A DNA stretch of 64,000 bases from Corynebacterium humireducens NBRC 106098 = DSM 45392 (GTDB lineage Bacteria > Actinomycetota > Actinomycetes > Mycobacteriales > Mycobacteriaceae), in contig NZ_CP005286.1 of assembly GCF_000819445.1 (NCBI RefSeq), positions 744,001 to 808,000 of the forward strand. Direction: 5' to 3'. Positions 1-7,879 of the stretch are shown one piece after another; within the stretch, counting starts at the first letter, position 1; every line of letters begins with the position of its first letter. The notes under the pieces were generated by a model, which searched no databases, was not told the origin of the DNA, and saw only the letters and a program-made list of their open reading frames with translations. The translations under genes were made by a program, and so were the position numbers.

Positions 1-2
1 CG

Positions 3-737
3 CCCGCGACCACGGAGGCGTCGGCAAGCAGTGACGCACAGCTGCAGGAACTTGTCGACGCCGCCGTGGCCACCTTCGGCGGCGGCGCCGCGCTCGCCGT
101 GGCGGACGGCGCGGTGATCACCGCGGGTGAGGCCGGTGGGGCGCCGGTGGCGTGGTCCACCATCAAGGTCCCCATCGCGGTGGCGGCCCTGCGGCAGGAT
201 CCGGGGCTGGCGCCGGTGGCGGGGGAGGCGATCCGGTCCTCGGACAACGCGGCGGCGGAGCAGCTGTGGGCGGCGCTCGGGGAGCCGACCCGGGCGGCGG
301 CGACGGTGGAGTCGGTGCTGGCCGAGGCCGGTGCCCCGGTCCGCGTCTCCCACGAGCACACCCGCCCCGGGTTCAGCAGCTTCGGCCAGACCGCCTGGCC
401 CCTCGACGCCCAGGCCCGTTTCGCGGCGCAGCTGCCGTGTCTGCCGGGCACCGGCGAGGTGCTGGCGGACATGGGGATGATCGTGCAGCGCTACGGCCTG
501 GGGCAGTTGGAGGGCGCCCGCTTTAAGGGCGGTTGGGGGCCGGAGCCGGACGGACGCTACACCGTCCGCCAGTTCGGTCTGGTGCCCGGCGCGGCGGCCG
601 GGACGGGTGACGTGGCGGTCAGCCTGTGGGTGATGCCCGCCTCGGGGACCTACGAGGACGCCCAGGCGATGTCGGATCTCCTGGCCGCCGGGCTGCCGGC
701 TGTGCTGGGGAGCGTCCCGGCGCACTCCTGTGATTGA
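3..737 (+). CDS. Secreted-type serine hydrolase (beta-lactamase/PBP-like), 5' end outside window
   Basis: The reading frame is open from the first bases, so the N-terminus and any signal peptide lie upstream; an internal GTG at 66 is not needed as a start. Three motifs of the penicillin-binding/class A beta-lactamase fold appear in order: S-x-x-K as STIK (nt 156-167), SDN (nt 240-248) and a KTG-like KGG (nt 525-533). This supports a serine acyl-enzyme hydrolase acting at the cell surface. The Ala/Thr/Ser-rich stretch before nt 66 looks like a linker after an export signal. It may be a corynebacterial hydrolase of unknown substrate rather than a true beta-lactamase; resistance should not be inferred. 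It ends 130 nt before the TetR gene. Confidence 0.7.
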   Translation, partial: PATTEASASSDAQLQELVDAAVATFGGGAALAVADGAVITAGEAGGAPVAWSTIKVPIAVAALRQDPGLAPVAGEAIRSSDNAAAEQLWAALGEPTRAAATVESVLAEAGAPVRVSHEHTRPGFSSFGQTAWPLDAQARFAAQLPCLPGTGEVLADMGMIVQRYGLGQLEGARFKGGWGPEPDGRYTVRQFGLVPGAAAGTGDVAVSLWVMPASGTYEDAQAMSDLLAAGLPAVLGSVPAHSCD

Positions 738-866
738 CGCGTTGAGCAGCGGCGGGGCGTCCGCGGAACCGGGGTGGGCGTCGGGGCCGTCGGGGTCCAT
801 CAAGTACATTGGCATGAGGTAGGACCATTCGGGTCCGACGGAGAAACAGGAACGGGAGACCTGGTA

Positions 867-1460
867 GTGGCGACCGCACGAGAGATGGCCAAGGCGAAAC
901 GCAGGCAGGAGATCCTGTCCGCCGCCGCGACGATCATGGCTGCGAAGGGGTTCCACCAGACGCGCCTGGGGGACGTCGGCGCTGCGGTGGGAATCTCGGG
1001 TCCGGGCCTCTACAGGCACTTCGACAGCAAGGAGGCCCTGCTGGCGGACATCCTCACGGAGATCTCGATCCGTCTGGTGGACGGAGCGCGGGACGCGTTC
1101 CTGCGCAATGAGCTCACCGCGGAGTCCGATCCGGAGGCGGTGCTCAATGAACTCATCGCGATGCACGTCGAGGTCGCCGTGACCGAGGCGGACCTCATCC
1201 GTGTGCAGGGGCGTGAGATCGAGAACCTGGAGGAGAGCGTCCGGGAGAAGGTCAAGTCGCTGCAGCGTACCTATCTGGGTCTGTGGGCGGATGCCCTGCA
1301 GCGGGCGCGGCCGGATCTGGACCGTGCGACGGCCCGAATCCGGGTGCAGCTGGTGGCCGGTCTGGTGAACTCCGCACGCTATGTTCTGCACTGGGCGGAC
1401 CTTGAGGAGCTCCGTAAGGACGTCACGAAGATGGCCCGGTGCGCACTTTTCGTTGAGTGA
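867..1460 (+). CDS. TetR-family repressor of the adjacent acyl-CoA operon (BkaR/Rv2506-like)
   Basis: A protein of 197 aa with an N-terminal TetR helix-turn-helix (about residues 10-55, including GLYRHFDSKEALL) and an all-helical ligand-binding C-terminus. GTG 867 is preferred because GGAG lies about 8 nt upstream; ATG 885 has no Shine-Dalgarno. The gene is followed by a terminator and then the acyl-CoA operon, the arrangement seen for M. tuberculosis Rv2506, described as BkaR, a repressor of branched-chain keto-acid genes. By inference it binds the AGTTAA-N6-TTAACT palindromes at 1616 and 18798 and is released by an acyl-CoA intermediate. No copy of that palindrome is visible before its own start, so autoregulation is not supported. 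Confidence 0.8.
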   Translation: MATAREMAKAKRRQEILSAAATIMAAKGFHQTRLGDVGAAVGISGPGLYRHFDSKEALLADILTEISIRLVDGARDAFLRNELTAESDPEAVLNELIAMHVEVAVTEADLIRVQGREIENLEESVREKVKSLQRTYLGLWADALQRARPDLDRATARIRVQLVAGLVNSARYVLHWADLEELRKDVTKMARCALFVE

Positions 1461-1490
1461 TGCGGGGGGAGCCCCCCGCCCCACTGTGAG

Positions 1491-1518
1491 CCCCGTCACC
1501 GCAGGTGGCGGGGTTTTT
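1491..1518 (+). terminator. Rho-independent terminator after the TetR gene
   Basis: Ten-base arms CCCCGTCACC and GGTGGCGGGG pair with one G-T wobble around a 3-nt loop and are followed by five T. A second GC-only hairpin without a T run lies just upstream (1462-1479). The regulator is thus transcriptionally separated from the operon downstream. Confidence 0.85.
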
Positions 1519-1576
1519 GTGATTCAGGAAACACTTCCAGCGGGGGTGATGTGGGTGACGTTGGAGGCGTGACGTG

Positions 1577-1605
1577 TTGTGGGCCACATTTCTGCGATGT
1601 ACTGT
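1577..1605 (+). promoter_or_regulatory. Probable sigma-A promoter of the acyl-CoA operon
   Basis: TTGTGG (1577-1582), a 17-nt spacer and TACTGT (1600-1605) form a plausible vegetative promoter. The predicted start of transcription, near 1612, lies just before the palindromic operator, giving a leader of about 60 nt before accD1. Confidence 0.55.
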
Positions 1606-1615
1606 CCTGAAACAG

Positions 1616-1633
1616 AGTTAATCACCGTTAACT
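1616..1633 (+). promoter_or_regulatory. Palindromic operator AGTTAA-N6-TTAACT before accD1
   Basis: AGTTAATCACCGTTAACT is a perfect 6-6-6 inverted repeat immediately downstream of the predicted transcription start. Read on the opposite strand, the etfB promoter carries AGTTAATCAGCATTAACT, identical at 16 of 18 positions including most of the spacer. This is the expected size for a TetR-dimer site; assignment to the neighbouring regulator is inference. Confidence 0.7.
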
Positions 1634-1671
1634 GAAATCCTCACAGACCGCTTCGATCCCACGGAGAACCC

Positions 1672-3246
1672 ATGACCGCAACAGAGACCAACCGCGAAAG
1701 GCACGAGTCGCTCGTCGCCGATCTGCGCGGAGTGCTGGCCCGGACCGCCGAAGGAGGCAATGAGAAGGCACGCGAGCGCCACATCAGCCGCGGCAAGCTC
1801 CTCGCCCGTCAGCGCATCGTCGAACTGCTCGATCCGGGCAGCCCCTTCCTCGAGGTGGCCCCGCTGGCCGCCCACGACATGTACGGTGGCCAGGTCTCCG
1901 CCGCCGGCGTCGTCGCCGGCATCGGACTGGTCCACGGACGTCGCTGCATGGTCGTCGCCAACGACGCCACCGTCTCCGGCGGCACCTACTACCCGATGAC
2001 CGTCAAGAAGCACCTCCGCGCCCAGGAGATCGCCAACGACAACCGTCTCCCCTGCATCTACCTGGTCGACTCCGGTGGAGCCATGCTGCTCAACCAGGAC
2101 GAGGTCTTCCCGGACCGCGACCACTTCGGCCGTATCTTCTACAACCAGGCCAACATGTCCGCCAAGGGCATCCCGCAGATCGCCGCGGTCCTCGGCTCCT
2201 GCACCGCCGGTGGCGCCTACGTCCCGGCCATGAGTGACGAGGCCGTCATCGTCAAGGAGCAGGGCACCATCTTCCTGGCCGGCCCGCCGCTCGTGAAGGC
2301 CGCCACCGGTGAGGACGTCACCCCCGAGGACCTCGGCGGCGGTGACCTCCACTCCAAGGTCTCCGGCGTCACCGACCACCTGGCACTCGACGACGCGGAC
2401 GCCCTGCACCGGGTGCGTGCGATCGTCGACACCCTCCCGCTCGACCCGGCACCGGTCTGGGAGGTCCGCGACACCGTCGAGCCGCTGCGCCCGCAGACCG
2501 ACCTCTACGACATCGTCCCCGCCGACTCCAAGGTCCCCTACGACGTGCGCGAGGTCATCGAGGTGCTTGTCGACGGCAGCGAGTACACCGAGTTCAAGGA
2601 GGAGTTCGGCACCACGCTCATCACCGCCTTCGCCCGCATCCACGGCCACCCGGTCGGCATCATCGCCAACAACGGCGTCCTGTTCGCGGAGTCCGCCCAG
2701 AAGGGCGCGCACTTCATCGAGCTGTGCGACCAGCGCGGCATCCCGCTCCTCTTCCTCCAGAACACCACCGGCTTCATGGTCGGCCGTGAGTACGAGTCGG
2801 GCGGCATCGCCAAGCACGGCGCGAAGATGGTCAACGCCGTCGCCACCACCCGCGTCCCGAAGTTCACCGTCGTCATCGGCGGCGCCTTCGGAGCCGGCAA
2901 CTACTCCATGTGCGGCCGCGCCTACTCCCCGCGCTTCCTGTGGATGTGGCCCAACGCCCGCATCGCCGTCATGGGTGGCCCGCAGGCCGCGATGACCCTC
3001 TCCACCGTCCGCCGCAACCAGATCGAGCGCTCCGGCGGCGAGTGGTCCGCCGAGGAGCAGGAGCAGTTCGAGGCACCGATCCGCGAGAAGTTCGAGGAGG
3101 AGTCCCACCCGTACTACTCCTCGGCCCGCCTCTGGGACGACGGCGTCATCGACCCGGCCGACACCCGCCGCATGCTCGGCCTCGCCCTCGAGACCGCCTC
3201 CGGCGCACCCCTTGACGACACCGCCTTCGGCATCTTCCGCATGTAG
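1672..3246 (+). CDS. accD1: Acyl-CoA carboxylase carboxyltransferase subunit (AccD1-like)
   Basis: A protein of 524 aa, normal length for the carboxyltransferase beta subunit of biotin-dependent acyl-CoA carboxylases, with two crotonase-fold halves and the conserved acyl-CoA/biotin-site glycines (for example [17 protein letters not shown] and [15 protein letters not shown]). It transfers CO2 from carboxybiotin on the partner subunit, encoded 13 nt downstream, to an enoyl-CoA. The M. tuberculosis AccA1/AccD1 pair is a 3-methylcrotonyl-CoA carboxylase of leucine degradation. The shared gene order here (carboxylase, dehydrogenase, MaoC, CitE, ScoAB) supports the same substrate, but propionyl-CoA or another short acyl-CoA cannot be excluded from sequence alone. 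It is the first gene of the operon and lies just after the palindromic operator. Confidence 0.88.
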   Translation: MTATETNRERHESLVADLRGVLARTAEGGNEKARERHISRGKLLARQRIVELLDPGSPFLEVAPLAAHDMYGGQVSAAGVVAGIGLVHGRRCMVVANDATVSGGTYYPMTVKKHLRAQEIANDNRLPCIYLVDSGGAMLLNQDEVFPDRDHFGRIFYNQANMSAKGIPQIAAVLGSCTAGGAYVPAMSDEAVIVKEQGTIFLAGPPLVKAATGEDVTPEDLGGGDLHSKVSGVTDHLALDDADALHRVRAIVDTLPLDPAPVWEVRDTVEPLRPQTDLYDIVPADSKVPYDVREVIEVLVDGSEYTEFKEEFGTTLITAFARIHGHPVGIIANNGVLFAESAQKGAHFIELCDQRGIPLLFLQNTTGFMVGREYESGGIAKHGAKMVNAVATTRVPKFTVVIGGAFGAGNYSMCGRAYSPRFLWMWPNARIAVMGGPQAAMTLSTVRRNQIERSGGEWSAEEQEQFEAPIREKFEEESHPYYSSARLWDDGVIDPADTRRMLGLALETASGAPLDDTAFGIFRM

Positions 3247-3259
3247 GAGAACGACAACA

Positions 3260-5299
3260 ATGACTACCCACAACATTCACACGGTGCTCGTCGCCAACCG
3301 CGGGGAGATCGCCTGCCGCATCATCCGCACCCTCAAGGACCAGGGCGTCCGCTCCGTCGCCGTCTACTCCGACGCCGACGCCGACGCCCCGCACGTCCGT
3401 GACGCCGACATCGCCGTCCACATCGGCGCCTCCCCGGCCCGTGAGTCCTACCTGGTGATCGACAAGATCATCGACGCGGCCCGCCGCACCGGCGCCAACG
3501 CCATCCACCCGGGCTACGGCTTCCTCGCCGAGAACTCCACCTTCGCCCAGGCCTGCGCCGACAACGACATCATCTTCATGGGCCCGCCGGCCTCCGCCAT
3601 CGAGACCATGGGTGACAAGATCTCCGCCCGCGCCGCCGTCGAGGCCCGCGACGTCCCGACCGTCCCCGGCATCTCCCGCCCGGGTCTGACCGACGAGGAG
3701 ATCATCGCCGCCGCCCCCGAGATCGGCTTCCCCGTCCTCATCAAGCCCTCCGCCGGAGGCGGAGGAAAGGGCATGCACCGCATCGAGGACCCGGCCGACC
3801 TCCCGGAGGCACTGGTCACCGCGCGTCGTGAAGCAGCCGGCGCCTTCGGCGACGACACCCTGTTCCTCGAGCACTTTGTGGACACCCCGCGTCACATCGA
3901 GGTCCAGATCCTCGCCGACGCCCACGGCAACGTCGTCCACCTCGGTGAGCGCGAGTGCTCCCTGCAGCGCCGCCACCAGAAGGTCATCGAGGAGGCCCCG
4001 AGCCCGCTTCTCGACGCCACCACCCGCGAGGCCATCGGCCAGGCGGCCTGCGACGCCGCCCGCTCCGTCGGCTACGTCGGCGCCGGCACCGTCGAGTTCA
4101 TCGTCCCCGCCGCCCGTCCCGACGACTTCTACTTCATGGAGATGAACACCCGTCTCCAGGTCGAGCACCCCGTCACCGAGATGGTCACCGGCCACGACCT
4201 CGTCGCCCTCCAGCTCGCGATCGCCCGCGGCGAGGAACTGCCGATCCGCCAGGAGGACATCACCCTCACCGGCCACTCCATCGAGGCCCGCATCTACGCC
4301 GAGGACCCGGCCAACGGCTTCCTGCCGACCGGTGGCCGCATCGCCAGCGTCGTCAAGCCGGAGGGCCCGGGCGTGCGCGTCGACTCCGGCATCACCGACG
4401 GCTCGGAGATCTCCTCCCTGTACGACCCGATGCTCATGAAGGTCATCGTCCACGGCGCCGACCGCGCCGAGGCCCTCAGCCGCCTCGACCGGGCACTGGC
4501 GAACACCGTCGTCGCCGGCGTCGGAGTCAACACCGACTTCTGCCGCTTCCTCATCAACGTCCCCCAGGTCGTCGCCGGTGACCTGCACACCGGACTGCTC
4601 GACGAGGTCGTCGACGACTACCGGGTCTCCGACGTCCCGGACGACGCCCTCGTCGCCTCCGCCATGGTGTGGCTCGCCCAGCGCTGGCCGGACCAGCCCG
4701 GCTCGGCCTGGGCGATCCCGGACGGCTGGCGCCCCGGCCTCCCCGCCGAGCAGCGCGTCCGCTTCGCCTGGGAGGGCGGCTCCAGCCTCATCTCTCTGCG
4801 CGGCACCCCGGCCGCCGCGGAGGTCACCGTCCACGACGCCGTCGCCGGACTCACCTCCGAGGACGAGGCGGCCCGGGCGGAGCCCCGCACCGTGTCGGCC
4901 ACCGTGCACCGCGACGGCGACTCCTGGCGCGTCACCGTCGACGGGCTCACCCGCCACTGGCAGATCGACGCCATCGGCAACGGCTCCACCCCCGAGACGG
5001 TCGTCTCCTCCGACGAGGGCACCTGGGTGCTGCGTCAGGAGCACGTCGCCCGCTCCCGGGCCGACGAGGACGCCGACGGCGACGGCACCCTGGCATCCCC
5101 GATGCCGGGCACCGTCATCGCCCTGTCCGCCGAGCCGGGCACCCGGGTCTCCGCCGGAGACGCGGTCCTCGTGGTCGAGGCCATGAAGATGGAGCACGTG
5201 CTCCGGGCCGCCCACGACGGAATCGTCGCCTACCACTGCTCGGCGGGCGACCAGGTCCCCGCCGGCAAGGCCCTGGCCAGCGTCGCCGCCGACGACTGA
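3260..5299 (+). CDS. accA1: Biotin carboxylase/biotin carrier subunit of acyl-CoA carboxylase (AccA1-like)
   Basis: A protein of 679 aa starting at ATG 3260, after GGAG at 3247-3250. The N-terminal biotin carboxylase begins VLVANRGEIACRI; the ATP-grasp glycine-rich loop SAGGGGKGMH and the EMNTRLQVEHPVTE segment follow. A linker leads to a C-terminal biotinyl domain with VVEAMKMEH; the biotinylated lysine is about residue 643. Together with AccD1 it forms an alpha/beta holoenzyme consuming ATP and bicarbonate. This is the long alpha-subunit form of 3-methylcrotonyl-CoA carboxylases, not the shorter housekeeping AccC. Biotin loading must come from a BirA encoded elsewhere. Confidence 0.9.
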   Translation: MTTHNIHTVLVANRGEIACRIIRTLKDQGVRSVAVYSDADADAPHVRDADIAVHIGASPARESYLVIDKIIDAARRTGANAIHPGYGFLAENSTFAQACADNDIIFMGPPASAIETMGDKISARAAVEARDVPTVPGISRPGLTDEEIIAAAPEIGFPVLIKPSAGGGGKGMHRIEDPADLPEALVTARREAAGAFGDDTLFLEHFVDTPRHIEVQILADAHGNVVHLGERECSLQRRHQKVIEEAPSPLLDATTREAIGQAACDAARSVGYVGAGTVEFIVPAARPDDFYFMEMNTRLQVEHPVTEMVTGHDLVALQLAIARGEELPIRQEDITLTGHSIEARIYAEDPANGFLPTGGRIASVVKPEGPGVRVDSGITDGSEISSLYDPMLMKVIVHGADRAEALSRLDRALANTVVAGVGVNTDFCRFLINVPQVVAGDLHTGLLDEVVDDYRVSDVPDDALVASAMVWLAQRWPDQPGSAWAIPDGWRPGLPAEQRVRFAWEGGSSLISLRGTPAAAEVTVHDAVAGLTSEDEAARAEPRTVSATVHRDGDSWRVTVDGLTRHWQIDAIGNGSTPETVVSSDEGTWVLRQEHVARSRADEDADGDGTLASPMPGTVIALSAEPGTRVSAGDAVLVVEAMKMEHVLRAAHDGIVAYHCSAGDQVPAGKALASVAADD

Positions 5300-5354
5300 C
5301 CCACCCACAACCTCTCACCCAGCACAGAAAAATCTCCCGAAAGGAACCAGCATC

Positions 5355-6512
5355 ATGACCGACATCAACATCACCGACCTGCCCGAGGAGTACCGCGAGC
5401 TGCAGAACGTGGTCCGCGAGTTCGCCAACGAGGTCGTCGACCCCGTCTCCGCACAGCACGACCGCGACCACACCTTCCCCTACGAGGTCGTCTCCGGCAT
5501 GGCCGAGATGGGCCTGTTCGGACTGCCCTTCCCGGAGGAGTACGGCGGCATGGGCGGTGACTACCTCTCCTTCGGCATCGCCCTCGAGGAGCTGGCCCGC
5601 GTCGACCAGTCCGTGGCCATCACCCTGGAGGCCGGCGTCGGTCTCGGTGCCATGCCGATCTTCCACTTCGGCAACGAGGAGCAGAAGCAGCAGTGGCTCC
5701 CGGACCTCACCGCCGGCACGAAGCTCGCCAGCTTCGGTCTGACCGAGCCGGGCGCCGGCTCCGACGCCGGTGCCACCCGCACCACCGCGCGTGAGGACGG
5801 CAGCGACTTCATCATCAACGGCTCCAAGCAGTTCATCACCAACTCCGGCACCGACATCACCTCCCTGTGCACCGTCACCGCCGTCACCGGCGAGAAGGAC
5901 GGCAAGAAGGAGATCTCCACGATCATCGTCCCGAACGACACCCCGGGCTTCACCGTGGAGCCGGCGTACGACAAGGTCGGCTGGAACGCCTCCGACACCC
6001 ACCCGCTGACCTTCACCGACGTCCGCGTCCCCCAGGAGAACCTGCTCGGTGAGCGCGGCCGCGGCTTCGCCAACTTCCTGTCCATCCTCGCCGAGGGCCG
6101 CGTCGCCATCGCCGCCCTGGCCACCGGTGCCGCCCAGGGCTGCGTCGACGAGTCCGTGAAGTACGCCAAGGAGCGCACCTCCATGGGCAAGCCGATCTCC
6201 GACTTCCAGGCCATCTCCTTCAAGATCGCCCGCATGGAGGCCCGCGTCCACGCCGCCCGCCTCGCCTGGATGGCCGCCGCCGCCAAGATGGTCAAGGGCC
6301 TGGACTTCCGCAAGGAGGCCTACATCGCCAAGCTCATCTCCTCCGAGGCCGCGATGGACAACGCCCGTGACGCCACCCAGATCCACGGTGGCTACGGCTT
6401 CATGAACGAGTACCGCGTCGCCCGCCACTACCGCGACTCCAAGATCCTCGAGATCGGTGAGGGCACCTCCGAGGTGCAGCTGATGCTGATCGCCCGCGAG
6501 CTGGGTCTGTAA
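5355..6512 (+). CDS. Acyl-CoA dehydrogenase (FadE19-like)
   Basis: A flavoprotein of 385 aa, the usual length for short/branched-chain acyl-CoA dehydrogenases. The FAD/substrate motif FGLTEPGAGSDAG and the C-terminal IHGGYGFMNEY...EIGEGTSEVQ segment are intact. It should form the 2,3-double bond of a short acyl-CoA and pass electrons to ETF; etfBA lie at 17-18.7 kb. In the M. tuberculosis cluster the counterpart is FadE19, proposed for isovaleryl-CoA. A caution: EIGEGTSEV keeps a glutamate where eukaryotic isovaleryl-CoA dehydrogenases have EIGAGTSEV, so the catalytic-base arrangement is of the butyryl/isobutyryl type. A strong Shine-Dalgarno (AAAGGAA) precedes ATG 5355. Confidence 0.9.
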   Translation: MTDINITDLPEEYRELQNVVREFANEVVDPVSAQHDRDHTFPYEVVSGMAEMGLFGLPFPEEYGGMGGDYLSFGIALEELARVDQSVAITLEAGVGLGAMPIFHFGNEEQKQQWLPDLTAGTKLASFGLTEPGAGSDAGATRTTAREDGSDFIINGSKQFITNSGTDITSLCTVTAVTGEKDGKKEISTIIVPNDTPGFTVEPAYDKVGWNASDTHPLTFTDVRVPQENLLGERGRGFANFLSILAEGRVAIAALATGAAQGCVDESVKYAKERTSMGKPISDFQAISFKIARMEARVHAARLAWMAAAAKMVKGLDFRKEAYIAKLISSEAAMDNARDATQIHGGYGFMNEYRVARHYRDSKILEIGEGTSEVQLMLIARELGL

Positions 6513-6526
6513 AGGAGAGAACTGAA

Positions 6527-7033
6527 ATGACCGACACCGCCGTGATCACCCGCTCCGTCGAGCAGCGGGGCCTGTGGTTCGAGGAGTACGAGGAGGGTGT
6601 GCGTTACCTCCACCGCCCGGGCCGCACCGTCACCGAGGCCGACGACGTCGTCTTCACCACCCTCACCATGAACACCCAGCCGCTGCACCTCGACGCCCAC
6701 TGGTCGTCCGGGCAGCCCGGGTTCGACGGCCAGCGACTGGTCAACTCCATGTGGACCCTGTCCACGGTGGTCGGCCTGTCCGTCTCCCAGCTCACCCTCG
6801 GCACCATCGTCGCCAACCTGGGCTTCACCGAGGTCGCCTTCCCGGCCCCGATGTTCCACGGCGACACCCTTTACGCCGAGACGATCTGCACCGGCAAGCG
6901 ACTCTCCAAGTCGCGTCCCGGTCAGGGGATCGTCGAGCTCGAGCACATCGGCCGTAACCAGCACGGCGACGTCGTCTGTCGCGCAGTCCGCTCCACCATG
7001 GTGCGCTGCCGCCCCGAAGAAGGAGAAGAGTAG
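6527..7033 (+). CDS. MaoC-family hot-dog enoyl-CoA hydratase
   Basis: A protein of 168 aa with the MaoC/(R)-hydratase signature (MNTQPLHLDAHW, carrying the catalytic Asp/His region) in a single hot-dog domain. The equivalent M. tuberculosis gene, Rv2499c, hydrates itaconyl-CoA-type substrates before cleavage by Rv2498c. Here it sits directly before the CitE-like lyase, with the stop codon adjacent to the next ATG, so stepwise hydration then C-C cleavage is the natural reading. It would hydrate 3-methylglutaconyl-CoA to HMG-CoA, or itaconyl-CoA to citramalyl-CoA; the sequence cannot choose. The start has AAAGGAG at good spacing. Confidence 0.85.
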   Translation: MTDTAVITRSVEQRGLWFEEYEEGVRYLHRPGRTVTEADDVVFTTLTMNTQPLHLDAHWSSGQPGFDGQRLVNSMWTLSTVVGLSVSQLTLGTIVANLGFTEVAFPAPMFHGDTLYAETICTGKRLSKSRPGQGIVELEHIGRNQHGDVVCRAVRSTMVRCRPEEGEE

Positions 7034-7858
7034 ATGAGCACCTGGATCCCCGCCGGCCCGGCACTGCTGTTCGCCCCGGCCGACCGCCCCGAGTTCTTCG
7101 CCAAGGCCGCCGACCGCGCCGACCTGGTCATCATCGACCTGGAGGACGGCTGCCGCCCCGCCAACCGCGAGAGCGCCCGTGAGGGCATCCGCCTGGCCAC
7201 GCTCGACCCCTCCCGCGTCATCATCCGCGTGAACCCGGCCGGCACCTCCGACCACGTCGCGGACCTCGCAGCCGTGGCCGGCAGCCCCTTCCGCCAGGTC
7301 ATGCTCTCCAAGACCGAGGGCGCGGCGGACGTCGAGTCCGTCACCCGGGTGCTTCCCGACGCCGCCGTCATCGCTCTCGTGGAGACCCCGCTCGGAGTCC
7401 TCCGGGCGGAGGAGATCGCCGCCGCCGAAGGTGTCGTCGCCCTCTTCTGGGGCGCGGAGGACCTCGTCGCCGGCCTCGGCGGCACCACCTCCCGCTTCGC
7501 CGACACCACCTACCGTGACGTGCCCCGCTTCGCCCGGGCGCAGGTGCAGCTCGCCGCCGCCGCCCACGGCAAGGCCTCCCTCGACTCCGTCCACGTGGAC
7601 ATCGGGGACATCGACGGCCTCCGTGCGGAGGCCGAGGACGCCGCCGCCCTCGGCTACGTCGGCACCTGCTGCATCCACCCCTCCCAGGTGTCCGTCATCC
7701 GTGAGTCCTACCGGCCCAGTGACGAGGACCTCGACTTCGCCCGGCAGCTCCTCGCCGCCGCCGAGCACAACGACGGAGCCTTCAGCTTCAACGGCCGCAT
7801 GGTCGACGCCCCCCTTTTCCGCCAGGCCCAGGCCATCGTCCAGCGCGCCCAGTCCTGA
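7034..7858 (+). CDS. HpcH/HpaI-family CitE-like beta-hydroxyacyl-CoA lyase (Rv2498c-like)
   Basis: A TIM-barrel enzyme of 274 aa; the M. tuberculosis counterpart Rv2498c has about the same length. Visible family motifs are IIDLEDGCRP (metal-binding acid near residue 35), IIRVNPAGT, ALVETPLGV and FWGAEDLVAGLGG. Rv2498c is a bifunctional lyase used in leucine catabolism (HMG-CoA to acetyl-CoA plus acetoacetate) and itaconate dissimilation (citramalyl-CoA cleavage). The neighbours (carboxylase, hydratase, CoA-transferase and thiolase) fit both. It is not a subunit of citrate lyase, since CitD/CitF partners are absent. It abuts the hydratase gene, so translational coupling is likely. Confidence 0.88.
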   Translation: MSTWIPAGPALLFAPADRPEFFAKAADRADLVIIDLEDGCRPANRESAREGIRLATLDPSRVIIRVNPAGTSDHVADLAAVAGSPFRQVMLSKTEGAADVESVTRVLPDAAVIALVETPLGVLRAEEIAAAEGVVALFWGAEDLVAGLGGTTSRFADTTYRDVPRFARAQVQLAAAAHGKASLDSVHVDIGDIDGLRAEAEDAAALGYVGTCCIHPSQVSVIRESYRPSDEDLDFARQLLAAAEHNDGAFSFNGRMVDAPLFRQAQAIVQRAQS

Positions 7859-7879
7859 AACCAGAAAGAAGAAGCAGAC

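Noticed and set aside
3146..5308. Very long antisense open frame opposite accA1 (similar ones oppose accD1, the ligase and betP)
   Set aside because: Low-complexity Gly/Val/Asp/Arg composition, no domain, and it exists only because GC-rich codons on the coding strand leave few antisense stops. The sense frames encode complete known proteins.
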